A stretch of 10,245 nt of DNA, from positions 1 through 10,245 of the forward strand of contig JAHKLV010000006.1 of NCBI GenBank assembly GCA_020854925.1, written 5' to 3'. Positions within the stretch are counted from its first letter, which is position 1. Every line of letters begins with the position of its first letter. A program made the translations under genes and the position numbers. Of the stretch, positions 1-5,605 are shown piece by piece. This DNA comes from Candidatus Methanofastidiosia archaeon (GTDB lineage: Archaea; Methanobacteriota_B; Thermococci; Methanofastidiosales; NM3). Under the pieces are notes generated by a model. It did not search any database, was not told where the DNA came from, and saw only the letters and a list, made by a program, of their open reading frames with translations.

Positions 1-12
1 AAAAAGCTCGTA

Positions 13-1254
13 CTACGGGCACGGCATGAGCGCTAGGGGGCGGGCAAGGTGACGACGGGCGATGACAGGCACCTCATAGCGCCCAGGATGCACGCCGCGC
101 TCGACGGCCACCTTGGGAACGGCATCCCACGGCACTTTTGCTCCGCAGCGTCGGCACCGGTAGCCCTGTGAAAAGCCGATGGACTGCATGGACGTCCCGC
201 AGCATTTCGGCACAACAGGCCGGACAAGGGAGGCAAGAGTGTGGATCTCAAGCTTTTCCAGATTGAGGGTGAGGCCAAAGGGCGTTTCCATGACACCGCC
301 CCACACGGTCAGGTCATCACCCACGGCAAGCGCCCGCACCACCGCACGAAATTCCTTCGTCGGCTCATAGGCGGCACAGATGACCGAACCTACCCCGTCA
401 GAAAGGGAGAAGAAGACATGGCCGTGGTGGACGTCATGCGGTGCATCCGACACGCGGCCCCGGAGCCTTACCGAGCGATAGCGCCGCAGGCCGGCGGTAT
501 CGGCGTCTTCGATGTGGGCATCCGTAGCCTGATTCGTTTCAAAGACCTGGGAAAACGAAACGGGTTCTGAACGCACCATGGCCGCGGCGGAGCAGACCGC
601 TTCCCGGCTAGTACCCCGGATACCATACAAGACGGGGCAGGGTGAACGCGGCGCGATGGCGACATACCCGTTTCGTGCGTCGTACGAGTCGAAGACCGAA
701 GGGTACAGTGCGGCATCCATGTCACTGACAGACAGGGCATCGACATAGCGTGGGGTGCCGATGGAACCGAGCTCCCGGTAGGCGATCAGCTCATAGGTTG
801 GGGACGTGATACGGGCGCCGACGGCAGCAAGCGCGCCGATGATGCCTCTTCCGTTCCCGCAAAAAAAGAGCCGCGCGCCAAGGTGCAGGGCAAGCTCCTT
901 CGCCTCGTCGATGCCGACCTCCTCATGGAGGGCACGTCGGTAGAACGCCTCAAGTACCGGTGGCGGGGATGGCGCATCGAGCAAGATGGCCCCAGGATTC
1001 GTATCGGGGCCCGGCATGCGAGACGCCGCTATCATGTCGGTGACCGTCTCCCACACGACATCGGGGTCGCCGTGCACCGCAAACGCCAAGGCGCCGTTTC
1101 CCCGTGTCTTGTACGGAATGTTGGGATTGAGGCGCACCAGCCGCGGCAGACCCTCTATCGCAGCAGAATCCTCAAGCGCAGCGATGATGCGGGCGCACAA
1201 ATACGTCGTGCACATGCCCTCACGGGAGTCCGTGTCGTCCAGGCCGACAAGCAT
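13..1254 (-). CDS. tiaS: tRNA(Ile2) 2-agmatinylcytidine synthetase TiaS
   Basis: TiaS attaches agmatine to C34 of the CAU anticodon of tRNA-Ile2, using ATP, so that the tRNA reads AUA instead of AUG. The 413-residue product has the family layout. The N-terminal catalytic part begins with GLDDTDS (residues 4-10), then GMCTTYL (13-19) with T16 aligning to the autophosphorylated Thr18 of the Archaeoglobus enzyme, and NPNIPYKTRGNGA (43-55). GRGIIGALAAVGA lies at 135-147 and SPCPVLYGIRG at 204-214. An OB-fold of about residues 262-337 (RLRGRV ... GHVFFSL ... ICAAYEPTKEFR) follows, then a C-terminal zinc ribbon (C351, C352, C367, C370). The first knuckle is CC rather than the usual CxxC. The ATG at 1254 is chosen because the family signature begins immediately and a TATA box lies 27 bases upstream, which implies a leaderless mRNA. 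It is divergent from the HTH regulator. Confidence 0.95.
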   Translation of the reverse strand: MLVGLDDTDSREGMCTTYLCARIIAALEDSAAIEGLPRLVRLNPNIPYKTRGNGALAFAVHGDPDVVWETVTDMIAASRMPGPDTNPGAILLDAPSPPPVLEAFYRRALHEEVGIDEAKELALHLGARLFFCGNGRGIIGALAAVGARITSPTYELIAYRELGSIGTPRYVDALSVSDMDAALYPSVFDSYDARNGYVAIAPRSPCPVLYGIRGTSREAVCSAAAMVRSEPVSFSQVFETNQATDAHIEDADTAGLRRYRSVRLRGRVSDAPHDVHHGHVFFSLSDGVGSVICAAYEPTKEFRAVVRALAVGDDLTVWGGVMETPFGLTLNLEKLEIHTLASLVRPVVPKCCGTSMQSIGFSQGYRCRRCGAKVPWDAVPKVAVERGVHPGRYEVPVIARRHLARPLALMPCP

Positions 1255-1255
1255 A

Positions 1256-1270
1256 GAAATCTTTTTAATA
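1256..1270 (+). promoter_or_regulatory. BRE/TATA promoter of the HTH regulator
   Basis: GAAATC followed by TTTTTAATA forms an A-rich BRE plus TATA box centred about 27 bases before the ATG at 1293, so the transcript is probably leaderless or nearly so. The first twelve bases (GAAATCTTTTTA) recur exactly at 2300-2311 in front of the thermosome gene. The element lies back to back with the tiaS TATA box inside a 38-base gap. Confidence 0.6.
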
Positions 1271-1276
1271 TGGCTT

Positions 1277-1285
1277 TATTTTAAA
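1277..1285 (-). promoter_or_regulatory. TATA box of tiaS (leaderless promoter)
   Basis: Read on the minus strand this is TTTAAAATA. Its centre lies about 27 bases before the tiaS ATG, the usual archaeal TATA-to-start distance when transcription begins at or next to the start codon. No ribosome binding site is visible between it and the ATG, which fits a leaderless transcript. Confidence 0.6.
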
Positions 1286-1292
1286 GGTATCT

Positions 1293-2264
1293 ATGGGGAA
1301 TGAGCGTGAAATGCTCACGCAGGATACGGCATCACTCTTTCAGAAGGCAGGATTCGAGACCTCGTTGTGCAACATCCGCGCCTGTTATGACATCATAGCC
1401 AGGGGCAAGGCTGCCACCTTCCTCATCAAGGCGATGCCCAATGTCGACGCCATGACCCCCGACTATGTCCAGGATCTCAAGACGCTCTGCTACTACTTCA
1501 AGGCGCATCCCCTTGTCATCGGGATACGCACCAAGGCAGAGGAGCTGCGGACCGGGGTCATCCATTTCCGTGACGACATACCTGTCATCAGCATCGGGAC
1601 GCTCGAGCACATCATCATCGACAACGAACCGCCGCTGGTCTATGCAGATAGGGGGGGATTCTATGTCCAGATCCACGGTGACCTCCTGCGCAGCATACGG
1701 GAAAACATGGGGTATTCCATGGCGGAGTTCGCCAAGGAGATGGGCGTGTCGAGAACGACCCTGTACGACTACGAGCATTCCAAGCGCGGCATCGACCTGG
1801 AAGTCGCCATACGGCTGGAGGAAATCCTTGACACCCCGCTTATCAAGCCGCTCAGTATCCGCAAGGATATTTCTGAGCGCGAACCGGCACATCCCCCTGA
1901 ACCACGGACGCCCCTCGAACGTGACGTCTACGAGTTGCTTGGGAGAATCGGGCTCGTGGTGCACCCCACCAAGCGCACGCCCTTTGATGCCGTGGTACGG
2001 GAACAGGACGAGCGCCCGAAGCTCTTCATGCTCACCGGTATCGCCAACATCGACCTTCGCAGCGCCAAGCGCCGCATCGCGGTGGTGCACGAACTGGCCA
2101 CGCTCCTCGAAAAGGACGCCGTGTTTGTCTTTAGCACACCGGTGCCCAAGCGCAGCATCAGCGGCGTGCCCATCATCCAGGTGGACGAGATACGGTGCCT
2201 TGCCGACTGTGACGCCATGCTGGAAGTCGTCAAGGAGCGCACCTCCGATGAAGAAGAAGATTAG
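1293..2264 (+). CDS. Archaeal HTH-type transcriptional regulator (COG1395-like)
   Basis: This 323-residue protein matches, by length and arrangement, the conserved archaeal family annotated as putative HTH-type transcriptional regulator (COG1395). The N-terminal part (about 1-120) resembles a nuclease or helicase-like fold (SLFQKAGFETS ... ARGKAATFLIKA) without a catalytic motif I can identify. A Cro/C1-type helix-turn-helix spans about 128-185 (GDLLRSIRENMGYSMAEFAK, then EMGVSRTTLYDYEHSKRGI), with a recognition helix near SRTTLYDYE. The C-terminal part (about 205-312) repeats an alpha/beta pattern resembling the N-terminal one (YELLGRIGLVVHPTKRTPFD). The tail is acidic. The start at 1293 is favoured by the TATA spacing and a weak AAGGT; the ATG at 1311 is an in-frame alternative. 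It is cytoplasmic and DNA-binding. Its target is unknown. The thermosome control region directly downstream is a candidate by position only. Confidence 0.85.
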   Translation: MGNEREMLTQDTASLFQKAGFETSLCNIRACYDIIARGKAATFLIKAMPNVDAMTPDYVQDLKTLCYYFKAHPLVIGIRTKAEELRTGVIHFRDDIPVISIGTLEHIIIDNEPPLVYADRGGFYVQIHGDLLRSIRENMGYSMAEFAKEMGVSRTTLYDYEHSKRGIDLEVAIRLEEILDTPLIKPLSIRKDISEREPAHPPEPRTPLERDVYELLGRIGLVVHPTKRTPFDAVVREQDERPKLFMLTGIANIDLRSAKRRIAVVHELATLLEKDAVFVFSTPVPKRSISGVPIIQVDEIRCLADCDAMLEVVKERTSDEEED

Positions 2265-2280
2265 AATAACTCTTTGTGCA

Positions 2281-2296
2281 TTTACTTTGTAGTAAA
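2281..2296. repeat. Inverted repeat upstream of the thermosome promoter
   Basis: TTTACT-TTGT-AGTAAA is a perfect palindrome with 6-base arms and a 4-base loop. It ends 3 bases before the BRE-like GAAATC of the thermosome promoter and starts 16 bases after the regulator stop codon. It could be an operator or a weak AT-rich hairpin ending the upstream transcript. No T-run of terminator type follows directly, so an operator is slightly preferred. Confidence 0.35.
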
Positions 2297-2299
2297 ACC

Positions 2300-2314
2300 G
2301 AAATCTTTTTATAT
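2300..2314 (+). promoter_or_regulatory. Main BRE/TATA promoter of the thermosome gene
   Basis: GAAATC followed by TTTTTATAT is an archaeal BRE/TATA element. With the usual spacing transcription should start near 2335, giving a leader of about 60 bases that contains the ribosome binding site. Its first twelve bases equal those of the promoter at 1256-1267. Confidence 0.6.
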
Positions 2315-2336
2315 CATTACAAATCCCTAGTTTTGT

Positions 2337-2350
2337 GTACCATCTGGTAC
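2337..2350. promoter_or_regulatory. Palindrome at the predicted thermosome transcription start (candidate operator)
   Basis: GTACCA-TC-TGGTAC is a perfect inverted repeat with 6-base arms around two bases. It lies where the TATA box at 2306-2314 would place the transcription start. A repressor bound here would block polymerase, as the archaeal heat-shock repressor Phr does at start sites. The role is inferred from position and symmetry only. Confidence 0.35.
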
Positions 2351-2366
2351 GCATCCATGATGAATG

Positions 2367-2373
2367 TATATAA
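2367..2373 (+). promoter_or_regulatory. Second TATA-like box close to the thermosome start
   Basis: TATATAA lies 26 bases (centre) before the ATG at 2396, the distance seen for leaderless archaeal genes. If used, it would give an mRNA lacking the GGTGA site. It overlaps the codons of an in-frame upstream extension beginning with ATG at 2357, so it may be just AT-rich leader. Confidence 0.3.
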
Positions 2374-2382
2374 CAATTTTGA

Positions 2383-2388
2383 AGGTGA
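2383..2388 (+). promoter_or_regulatory. Ribosome binding site deciding the thermosome start
   Basis: AGGTGA lies 7 bases before the ATG at 2396 and is complementary to the 16S rRNA 3' end. It supports this ATG over the in-frame ATG codons at 2357 and 2360 and the GTG at 2276, which have no comparable site and would add residues absent from thermosomes. Confidence 0.55.
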
Positions 2389-2395
2389 AAGCACT

Positions 2396-4042
2396 ATGGC
2401 GCAAATGAAACAGCCGATGAACGTCACCGAAGAGGGTGGCCAGCGATTCATTGGACGAGACGCCCAGCGGATGAATATCCTCGCCGGACGTATCGTCGCA
2501 GAGACCGTAAAGACCACGCTTGGTCCCCGCGGTATGGACAAGATGCTTGTTGACTCCCTTGGTGACGTCGTCATCACGAACGATGGCGCGACCATTCTCA
2601 AGGAAATGGACATCGCCCACCCCGCGGCAAAGATGATTGTCGAAGTGGCAAAGACGCAGGACGACGAGGTCGGCGACGGCACCACCACAGCCGTGGTCAT
2701 TGCAGGAGAGCTGCTCAAGAAGGCAGAGGGACTCCTCGACCAGAACCTCCACCCCACGGTCATCGCCTCTGGGTACAAGATAGCCGCGGAAGAGGCAGAC
2801 GCCATCCTCCTGAACATGGCAACGAAGGTAGACATCAACAATGAGGAGCTCCTCCTCAAGGTCGCCAACACCGCCATGACCGGCAAAGGCGCGGAAAAGG
2901 CCAAGGACACCCTTGGAAAGCTTGCCGTGACCGCTGTCAAGCAGGTTGTGGAAAAGGTAAACGGCGGCTGGGAAGTCGACACCGACAACATCAAGGTCGA
3001 GAAGAAGATCGGCGGCAGCGTCGAGGATTCAAAGCTTATCAAGGGCATTATCATTGACAAGGAACGCGTGCACTCCGGCATGCCTGAGCGCGTGAAGAAC
3101 GCACAGATAGCCCTCATCGCCACGGCAATGGAGGTCAAGGAGACCGAGACCGACGCTGAAATCCGCATCACCGACCCCGAGATGCTCCAGCGCTTCATCG
3201 AGCAGGAAGAGAACATGCTCAAGAAGATGGTGGAGAAGGTCAAGGCCGTCGGCGCGAACGTCGTGTTCTGCCAGAAGGGCATCGACGACCTTGCACAGCA
3301 CTACCTTGCCAAGGAAGGCATCCTTGCCGCACGCAGGGTGAAGAAGTCTGACATGAAAGCCCTTTCACGCGCCACCGGCGCCCGCATCGCCACCAAGATC
3401 GACGACCTCGAAGAGAGCGACCTCGGTAAGGCCGGCCTTGTGGAAGAGCGCAGGATTGCTGGAGACGAGATGATCTTTGTTGAAGACTGCAAGGACCCCA
3501 AGTCGGTCAGCCTCCTGCTTCGCGGAGGAACAGAGCACTTTGTCGACAGTGTCGAGCGTGCCCTTGACGACGCCATTGGCGTGGTTGCCTCAGTCATCGA
3601 GGACGGCACCATCGTCGCCGGCGGAGGAGCAGTTGACATGGAGCTGAGCAAGCGCCTCGGTGAGGTCGCAGACAAGTACTCCGGTAGGGAGCAGCTTGCC
3701 ATCAAGGCATTTGCAGAGGCGTTCGAGATCATACCGCGCACCCTTGCTGAGAATGCAGGGCTTGACCCCATCGACCTTCTCGTCGAGCTCAGGTCAAAGC
3801 ACGAGACAAACGGAAAGAACATCGGCCTCGATGTCTTTGAAGGCAAGACCGCGGACATGTTCGAAAAGGGCATTATCGAACCGCTCAGGATTAAGGAGCA
3901 GGCCATCAAGTCGGCCTCTGAAGCGACCATCATGATCCTGCGGATCGACGATGTCATTGCCGCCTCGGACCTCAGCCACGGCGGAGGCATGCCCGGTGGA
4001 ATGCCCGGCGGCATGGGCGGCATGGACGACATGGGAATGTAA
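2396..4042 (+). CDS. thsA: Thermosome subunit (group II chaperonin)
   Basis: This encodes an ATP-driven chaperonin subunit that assembles into a cytosolic double-ring folding chamber closed by a built-in lid. The 548-residue product is full length for the family (about 545-555). The N-terminal equatorial part has TTLGPRGMDKMLVDS (40-54), ITNDGATILKEM (60-71) and VGDGTTTAVV (92-101, nucleotide-binding Asp94). The apical domain (about 215-365) contains IIIDKERVHSGMP and NVVFCQKGIDDLAQHYLAKE (289-308). The C-terminal equatorial part has LLLRGGTEH (373-381), ERALDDAI (387-394, hydrolytic Asp392), VAGGGAVDMEL (407-417) and IPRTLAENAGLDP (446-458). The tail is a Gly-Met-Pro repeat (529-548) of the kind that fills the ring interior. 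No key residue is missing. The start rests on the AGGTGA site. The gene sits directly upstream of the proteasome pair. Which paralogue (alpha or beta) it is cannot be told from this window. Confidence 0.97.
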   Translation: MAQMKQPMNVTEEGGQRFIGRDAQRMNILAGRIVAETVKTTLGPRGMDKMLVDSLGDVVITNDGATILKEMDIAHPAAKMIVEVAKTQDDEVGDGTTTAVVIAGELLKKAEGLLDQNLHPTVIASGYKIAAEEADAILLNMATKVDINNEELLLKVANTAMTGKGAEKAKDTLGKLAVTAVKQVVEKVNGGWEVDTDNIKVEKKIGGSVEDSKLIKGIIIDKERVHSGMPERVKNAQIALIATAMEVKETETDAEIRITDPEMLQRFIEQEENMLKKMVEKVKAVGANVVFCQKGIDDLAQHYLAKEGILAARRVKKSDMKALSRATGARIATKIDDLEESDLGKAGLVEERRIAGDEMIFVEDCKDPKSVSLLLRGGTEHFVDSVERALDDAIGVVASVIEDGTIVAGGGAVDMELSKRLGEVADKYSGREQLAIKAFAEAFEIIPRTLAENAGLDPIDLLVELRSKHETNGKNIGLDVFEGKTADMFEKGIIEPLRIKEQAIKSASEATIMILRIDDVIAASDLSHGGGMPGGMPGGMGGMDDMGM

Positions 4043-4045
4043 AGG

Positions 4046-4053
4046 TTTATTAA
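4046..4053 (+). promoter_or_regulatory. Possible TATA box for the proteasome genes
   Basis: TTTATTAA lies 4 bases after the thermosome stop. The usual spacing would start transcription near 4075, just before the GGAGG of psmB, so the proteasome pair may have its own promoter in addition to any read-through. The AT-rich composition of this gap makes a chance match possible. Confidence 0.35.
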
Positions 4054-4058
4054 TTCCC

Positions 4059-4075
4059 TTTTTCTTTTTTTATTT
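4059..4075 (+). terminator. T-rich tract after the thermosome gene
   Basis: The coding strand carries a T-rich tract of 17 bases interrupted by one C and one A. Archaeal RNA polymerase stops at such T-runs without needing a hairpin. It could end or attenuate the thermosome transcript, yet it lies only 13 bases before psmB, so partial read-through is also plausible. Confidence 0.45.
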
Positions 4076-4087
4076 GGAGGAACCAAG

Positions 4088-4717
4088 ATGGATGTTAAGA
4101 AAGGTACTACCACCGTTGCCCTGGTTAGCAAGGACGGTGTCGTGCTTGTTGCAGATAAGCGCGTTTCTCTTGGGTATCACATTGCCCACAAGAATGCAAA
4201 AAAAGTATTGAAGATTACGGATAACATCGGTGTCACCACAGCGGGAAGCGTTGGTGACATACAGTCACTGGTGGGGTACCTTCGGGCGGAGGCAAAGCTC
4301 TACGAGATAAAGAACGGAAAGATGATGAGCCCCAAGGCCCTTGCAAAACTCACCGCAGCCATCCTTCAGGGAAACCGGTACTACCCGCTCTACGCCTGGC
4401 TCGTGCTTGGCGGTATGGACGGGGAGAAGGGATACGTGTTTTCCATCGACCCCATCGGGGGCGTCTCCGAGGACGAGATGGTGGCCACCGGTTCAGGCAT
4501 GGAACCCGCGTACGGGGTCCTTGACGACCGCTACCGCCCAGGCATGAACCTTGACGAGACCGTCAAGCTCGGCGTTCGGGCGCTTCTTGCCGCCATATCA
4601 CGGAACATGGGGACCGGCGACGGCGTTTCGGTATCGGTCATCACGAAAGAAGGTCTCAGGGAGTACACCAACGACGAAGTGGATGCCGTCATCGCATCGC
4701 TCAAGGAGGGAGCATAA
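4088..4717 (+). CDS. psmB: 20S proteasome beta subunit with altered active-site residues
   Basis: This encodes the proteolytic subunit of the archaeal 20S proteasome, an N-terminal threonine hydrolase. The 209-residue precursor starts MDVKKG-TTTVAL. Cleavage after Gly6 would expose Thr7 as Thr1 of a 203-residue mature chain. In mature numbering Asp17 (VADKR) and Lys33 (HKNAKK) are present. Also present are AGSVGD (46-51), LGGMD (101-105), FSIDPIGG (112-119) and ATGSG, whose Ser matches Ser129. The segment normally reading RDSASG reads RNMGTG (full-length residues 172-177), so Asp166 is Asn (codon 4604-4606) and Ser169 is Thr (codon 4613-4615). Both positions hydrogen-bond around Thr1 in the Thermoplasma enzyme. 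The following GDGVSVSVIT is normal, so no frameshift is involved. GGAGG at 4076-4080 sits 7 bases before the ATG. psmA follows with no gap. Activity may be reduced, specialised or compensated. Confidence 0.93.
   Translation: MDVKKGTTTVALVSKDGVVLVADKRVSLGYHIAHKNAKKVLKITDNIGVTTAGSVGDIQSLVGYLRAEAKLYEIKNGKMMSPKALAKLTAAILQGNRYYPLYAWLVLGGMDGEKGYVFSIDPIGGVSEDEMVATGSGMEPAYGVLDDRYRPGMNLDETVKLGVRALLAAISRNMGTGDGVSVSVITKEGLREYTNDEVDAVIASLKEGA
4703..4710 (+). promoter_or_regulatory. Ribosome binding site of psmA inside psmB
   Basis: AAGGAGGG lies in the last codons of psmB, 7 bases before the psmA ATG, which follows the psmB TAA directly. The arrangement suits translational coupling and roughly matched synthesis of the two subunits. 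It also fixes the psmA start. Confidence 0.75.
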
Positions 4718-5485
4718 ATGGTATTCGGACCCCGCGGAGGAGGATACGACCATGCAATCACGGTCTTTTCCCCCGACGGAAGCCTGTATCAGGTCAGCTA
4801 CGCTGCCGAGGCAGTGAAGAAGGGCTCAACGGCCCTAGGCGTTAAATGCAAGGACGGCATCGTGCTTGCCGTAGACAAGAGCCTCCCCTCTAACCTTGTG
4901 GAAGCCGAGTCGTTTGAAAAGATCTTCCAGATTGACGACCACATGGCAACCGCCTCGTCAGGCATCATTGCCGACGCACGCGTGCTTGTCGACAGGGCGC
5001 GCATCCAGGCGCAGATTCACAAGCTCACCTACGACGAGGAGATCTCGGTCATGGCCCTGACAAAGAGCATCGGCGACCTCAAGCAGATGCACACCCAGTA
5101 CGGGGGCCTGCGACCCTTTGGCGTATCCCTCATCATCGCCGGTGTGGATTCCGACGGACCGCAGCTCTTTGTAACCGAACCGTCAGGCGCCTTCCTCGAA
5201 TGGAAAGCGACAGCCATCGGTTCAGGCAAGCCCCAGGCCATGGACATGTTCGAAAAGGAGTACGACCAAGAAAAGACGCTTGACGCGTCCATACTGCTCG
5301 CCCTCAAGGTGCTTCGCGCCTCAATGGACGAGGAAATGGAAGCGACAAACATCGAGGTCGTCGTCATCGAGTCCGGGACCGGCAAGTTCAAGCGCATGAC
5401 CGCCGATGAAGTGACCGGCTTTATCTCCCAGCTTCCTCCCGAGGAGGAAGAGGGCGACGAAGAGTCTACCGAAGAGGATGAATAA
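4718..5485 (+). CDS. psmA: 20S proteasome alpha subunit with divergent N-terminal gate motif
   Basis: This encodes the outer-ring subunit that forms the substrate gate and the docking pockets for ATPase activators such as PAN or Cdc48. The 255-residue product aligns with archaeal alpha subunits along its body: FEKIFQIDDH (67-75), ADARVLVDRARIQAQI (85-100), TQYGGLRPFGVSLIIAG (126-142) and EWKATAIGSG (161-170). The activator-pocket lysine (Thermoplasma Lys66) is kept as K68. The otherwise near-invariant N-terminal signature is altered: YDR reads YDH (10-12), DGR reads DGS (20-22) and EYAR reads SYAA (27-30). The gate residues Tyr10, Asp11, Pro19 and Tyr28 remain. The C-terminus is an acidic tail (241-255), a feature also seen as a charged tail in other archaeal alphas. 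It is co-transcribed with psmB. The altered residues hint at different gating or ring contacts, or a second proteasome. Confidence 0.93.
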   Translation: MVFGPRGGGYDHAITVFSPDGSLYQVSYAAEAVKKGSTALGVKCKDGIVLAVDKSLPSNLVEAESFEKIFQIDDHMATASSGIIADARVLVDRARIQAQIHKLTYDEEISVMALTKSIGDLKQMHTQYGGLRPFGVSLIIAGVDSDGPQLFVTEPSGAFLEWKATAIGSGKPQAMDMFEKEYDQEKTLDASILLALKVLRASMDEEMEATNIEVVVIESGTGKFKRMTADEVTGFISQLPPEEEEGDEESTEEDE

Positions 5486-5517
5486 TCCTTCTTCCCCTTT
5501 TCTTCTTTCTTTCCTTT
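5486..5517 (+). terminator. 32-base pyrimidine tract ending the proteasome operon
   Basis: An uninterrupted run of 32 pyrimidines, rich in T, begins at the base after the psmA stop codon. It is a good candidate for intrinsic archaeal termination. A weak hairpin (TGGCG ... CGCCA, 5517-5532) follows it but is probably not needed. Confidence 0.6.
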
Positions 5518-5575
5518 GGCGAGATTCCGCCATCACCCACGGCCGAGTACCGGGCACGATGCCACAGTACACAAT

Positions 5576-5585
5576 ACTTATAAAG
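5576..5585 (+). promoter_or_regulatory. TATA box of pyrG (leaderless promoter)
   Basis: ACTTATAAAG is centred 25 bases before the ATG at 5606 and no ribosome binding site lies between them, which indicates a leaderless transcript. A small palindrome GGCA-CGA-TGCC (5553-5563) lies 13 bases upstream. The rest of the 120-base gap 5486-5605 shows no further gene. Confidence 0.65.
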
Positions 5586-5605
5586 CACTATCTGCACAGT
5601 AGCAT

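Noticed and set aside
1332..2354. 340-codon open frame on the minus strand opposite the HTH regulator
   Set aside because: It is the antisense shadow of a gene with GC-rich third positions. The translation shows no recognisable motif, and the plus strand carries a clear family protein with a promoter.
2276..2395. 40-residue N-terminal extension of the thermosome from a GTG at 2276
   Set aside because: The extension spans the TATA box and both palindromes, has no ribosome binding site, and is not part of thermosome proteins.
2317..3282. Long minus-strand frames opposite the thermosome gene (also 3301-4131)
   Set aside because: They have Ser/Met/Arg-rich composition typical of antisense reading of a chaperonin gene, with no start signals.
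3980..4039. Short GC-rich DNA repeats at the end of the thermosome gene
   Set aside because: They simply encode the Gly-Gly-Met tail normal for the family and are not an independent repeat element.
5517..5532. Hairpin TGGCG-agattc-CGCCA as a bacterial-type terminator
   Set aside because: Arms are only five bases and no T-run follows. The pyrimidine tract before it explains termination better.
5563..5601. Direct repeat CACAGTA (5563-5569 and 5595-5601) on both sides of the pyrG TATA box
   Set aside because: A 7-base match somewhere within a 120-base gap is quite likely by chance, and nothing else supports an operator.
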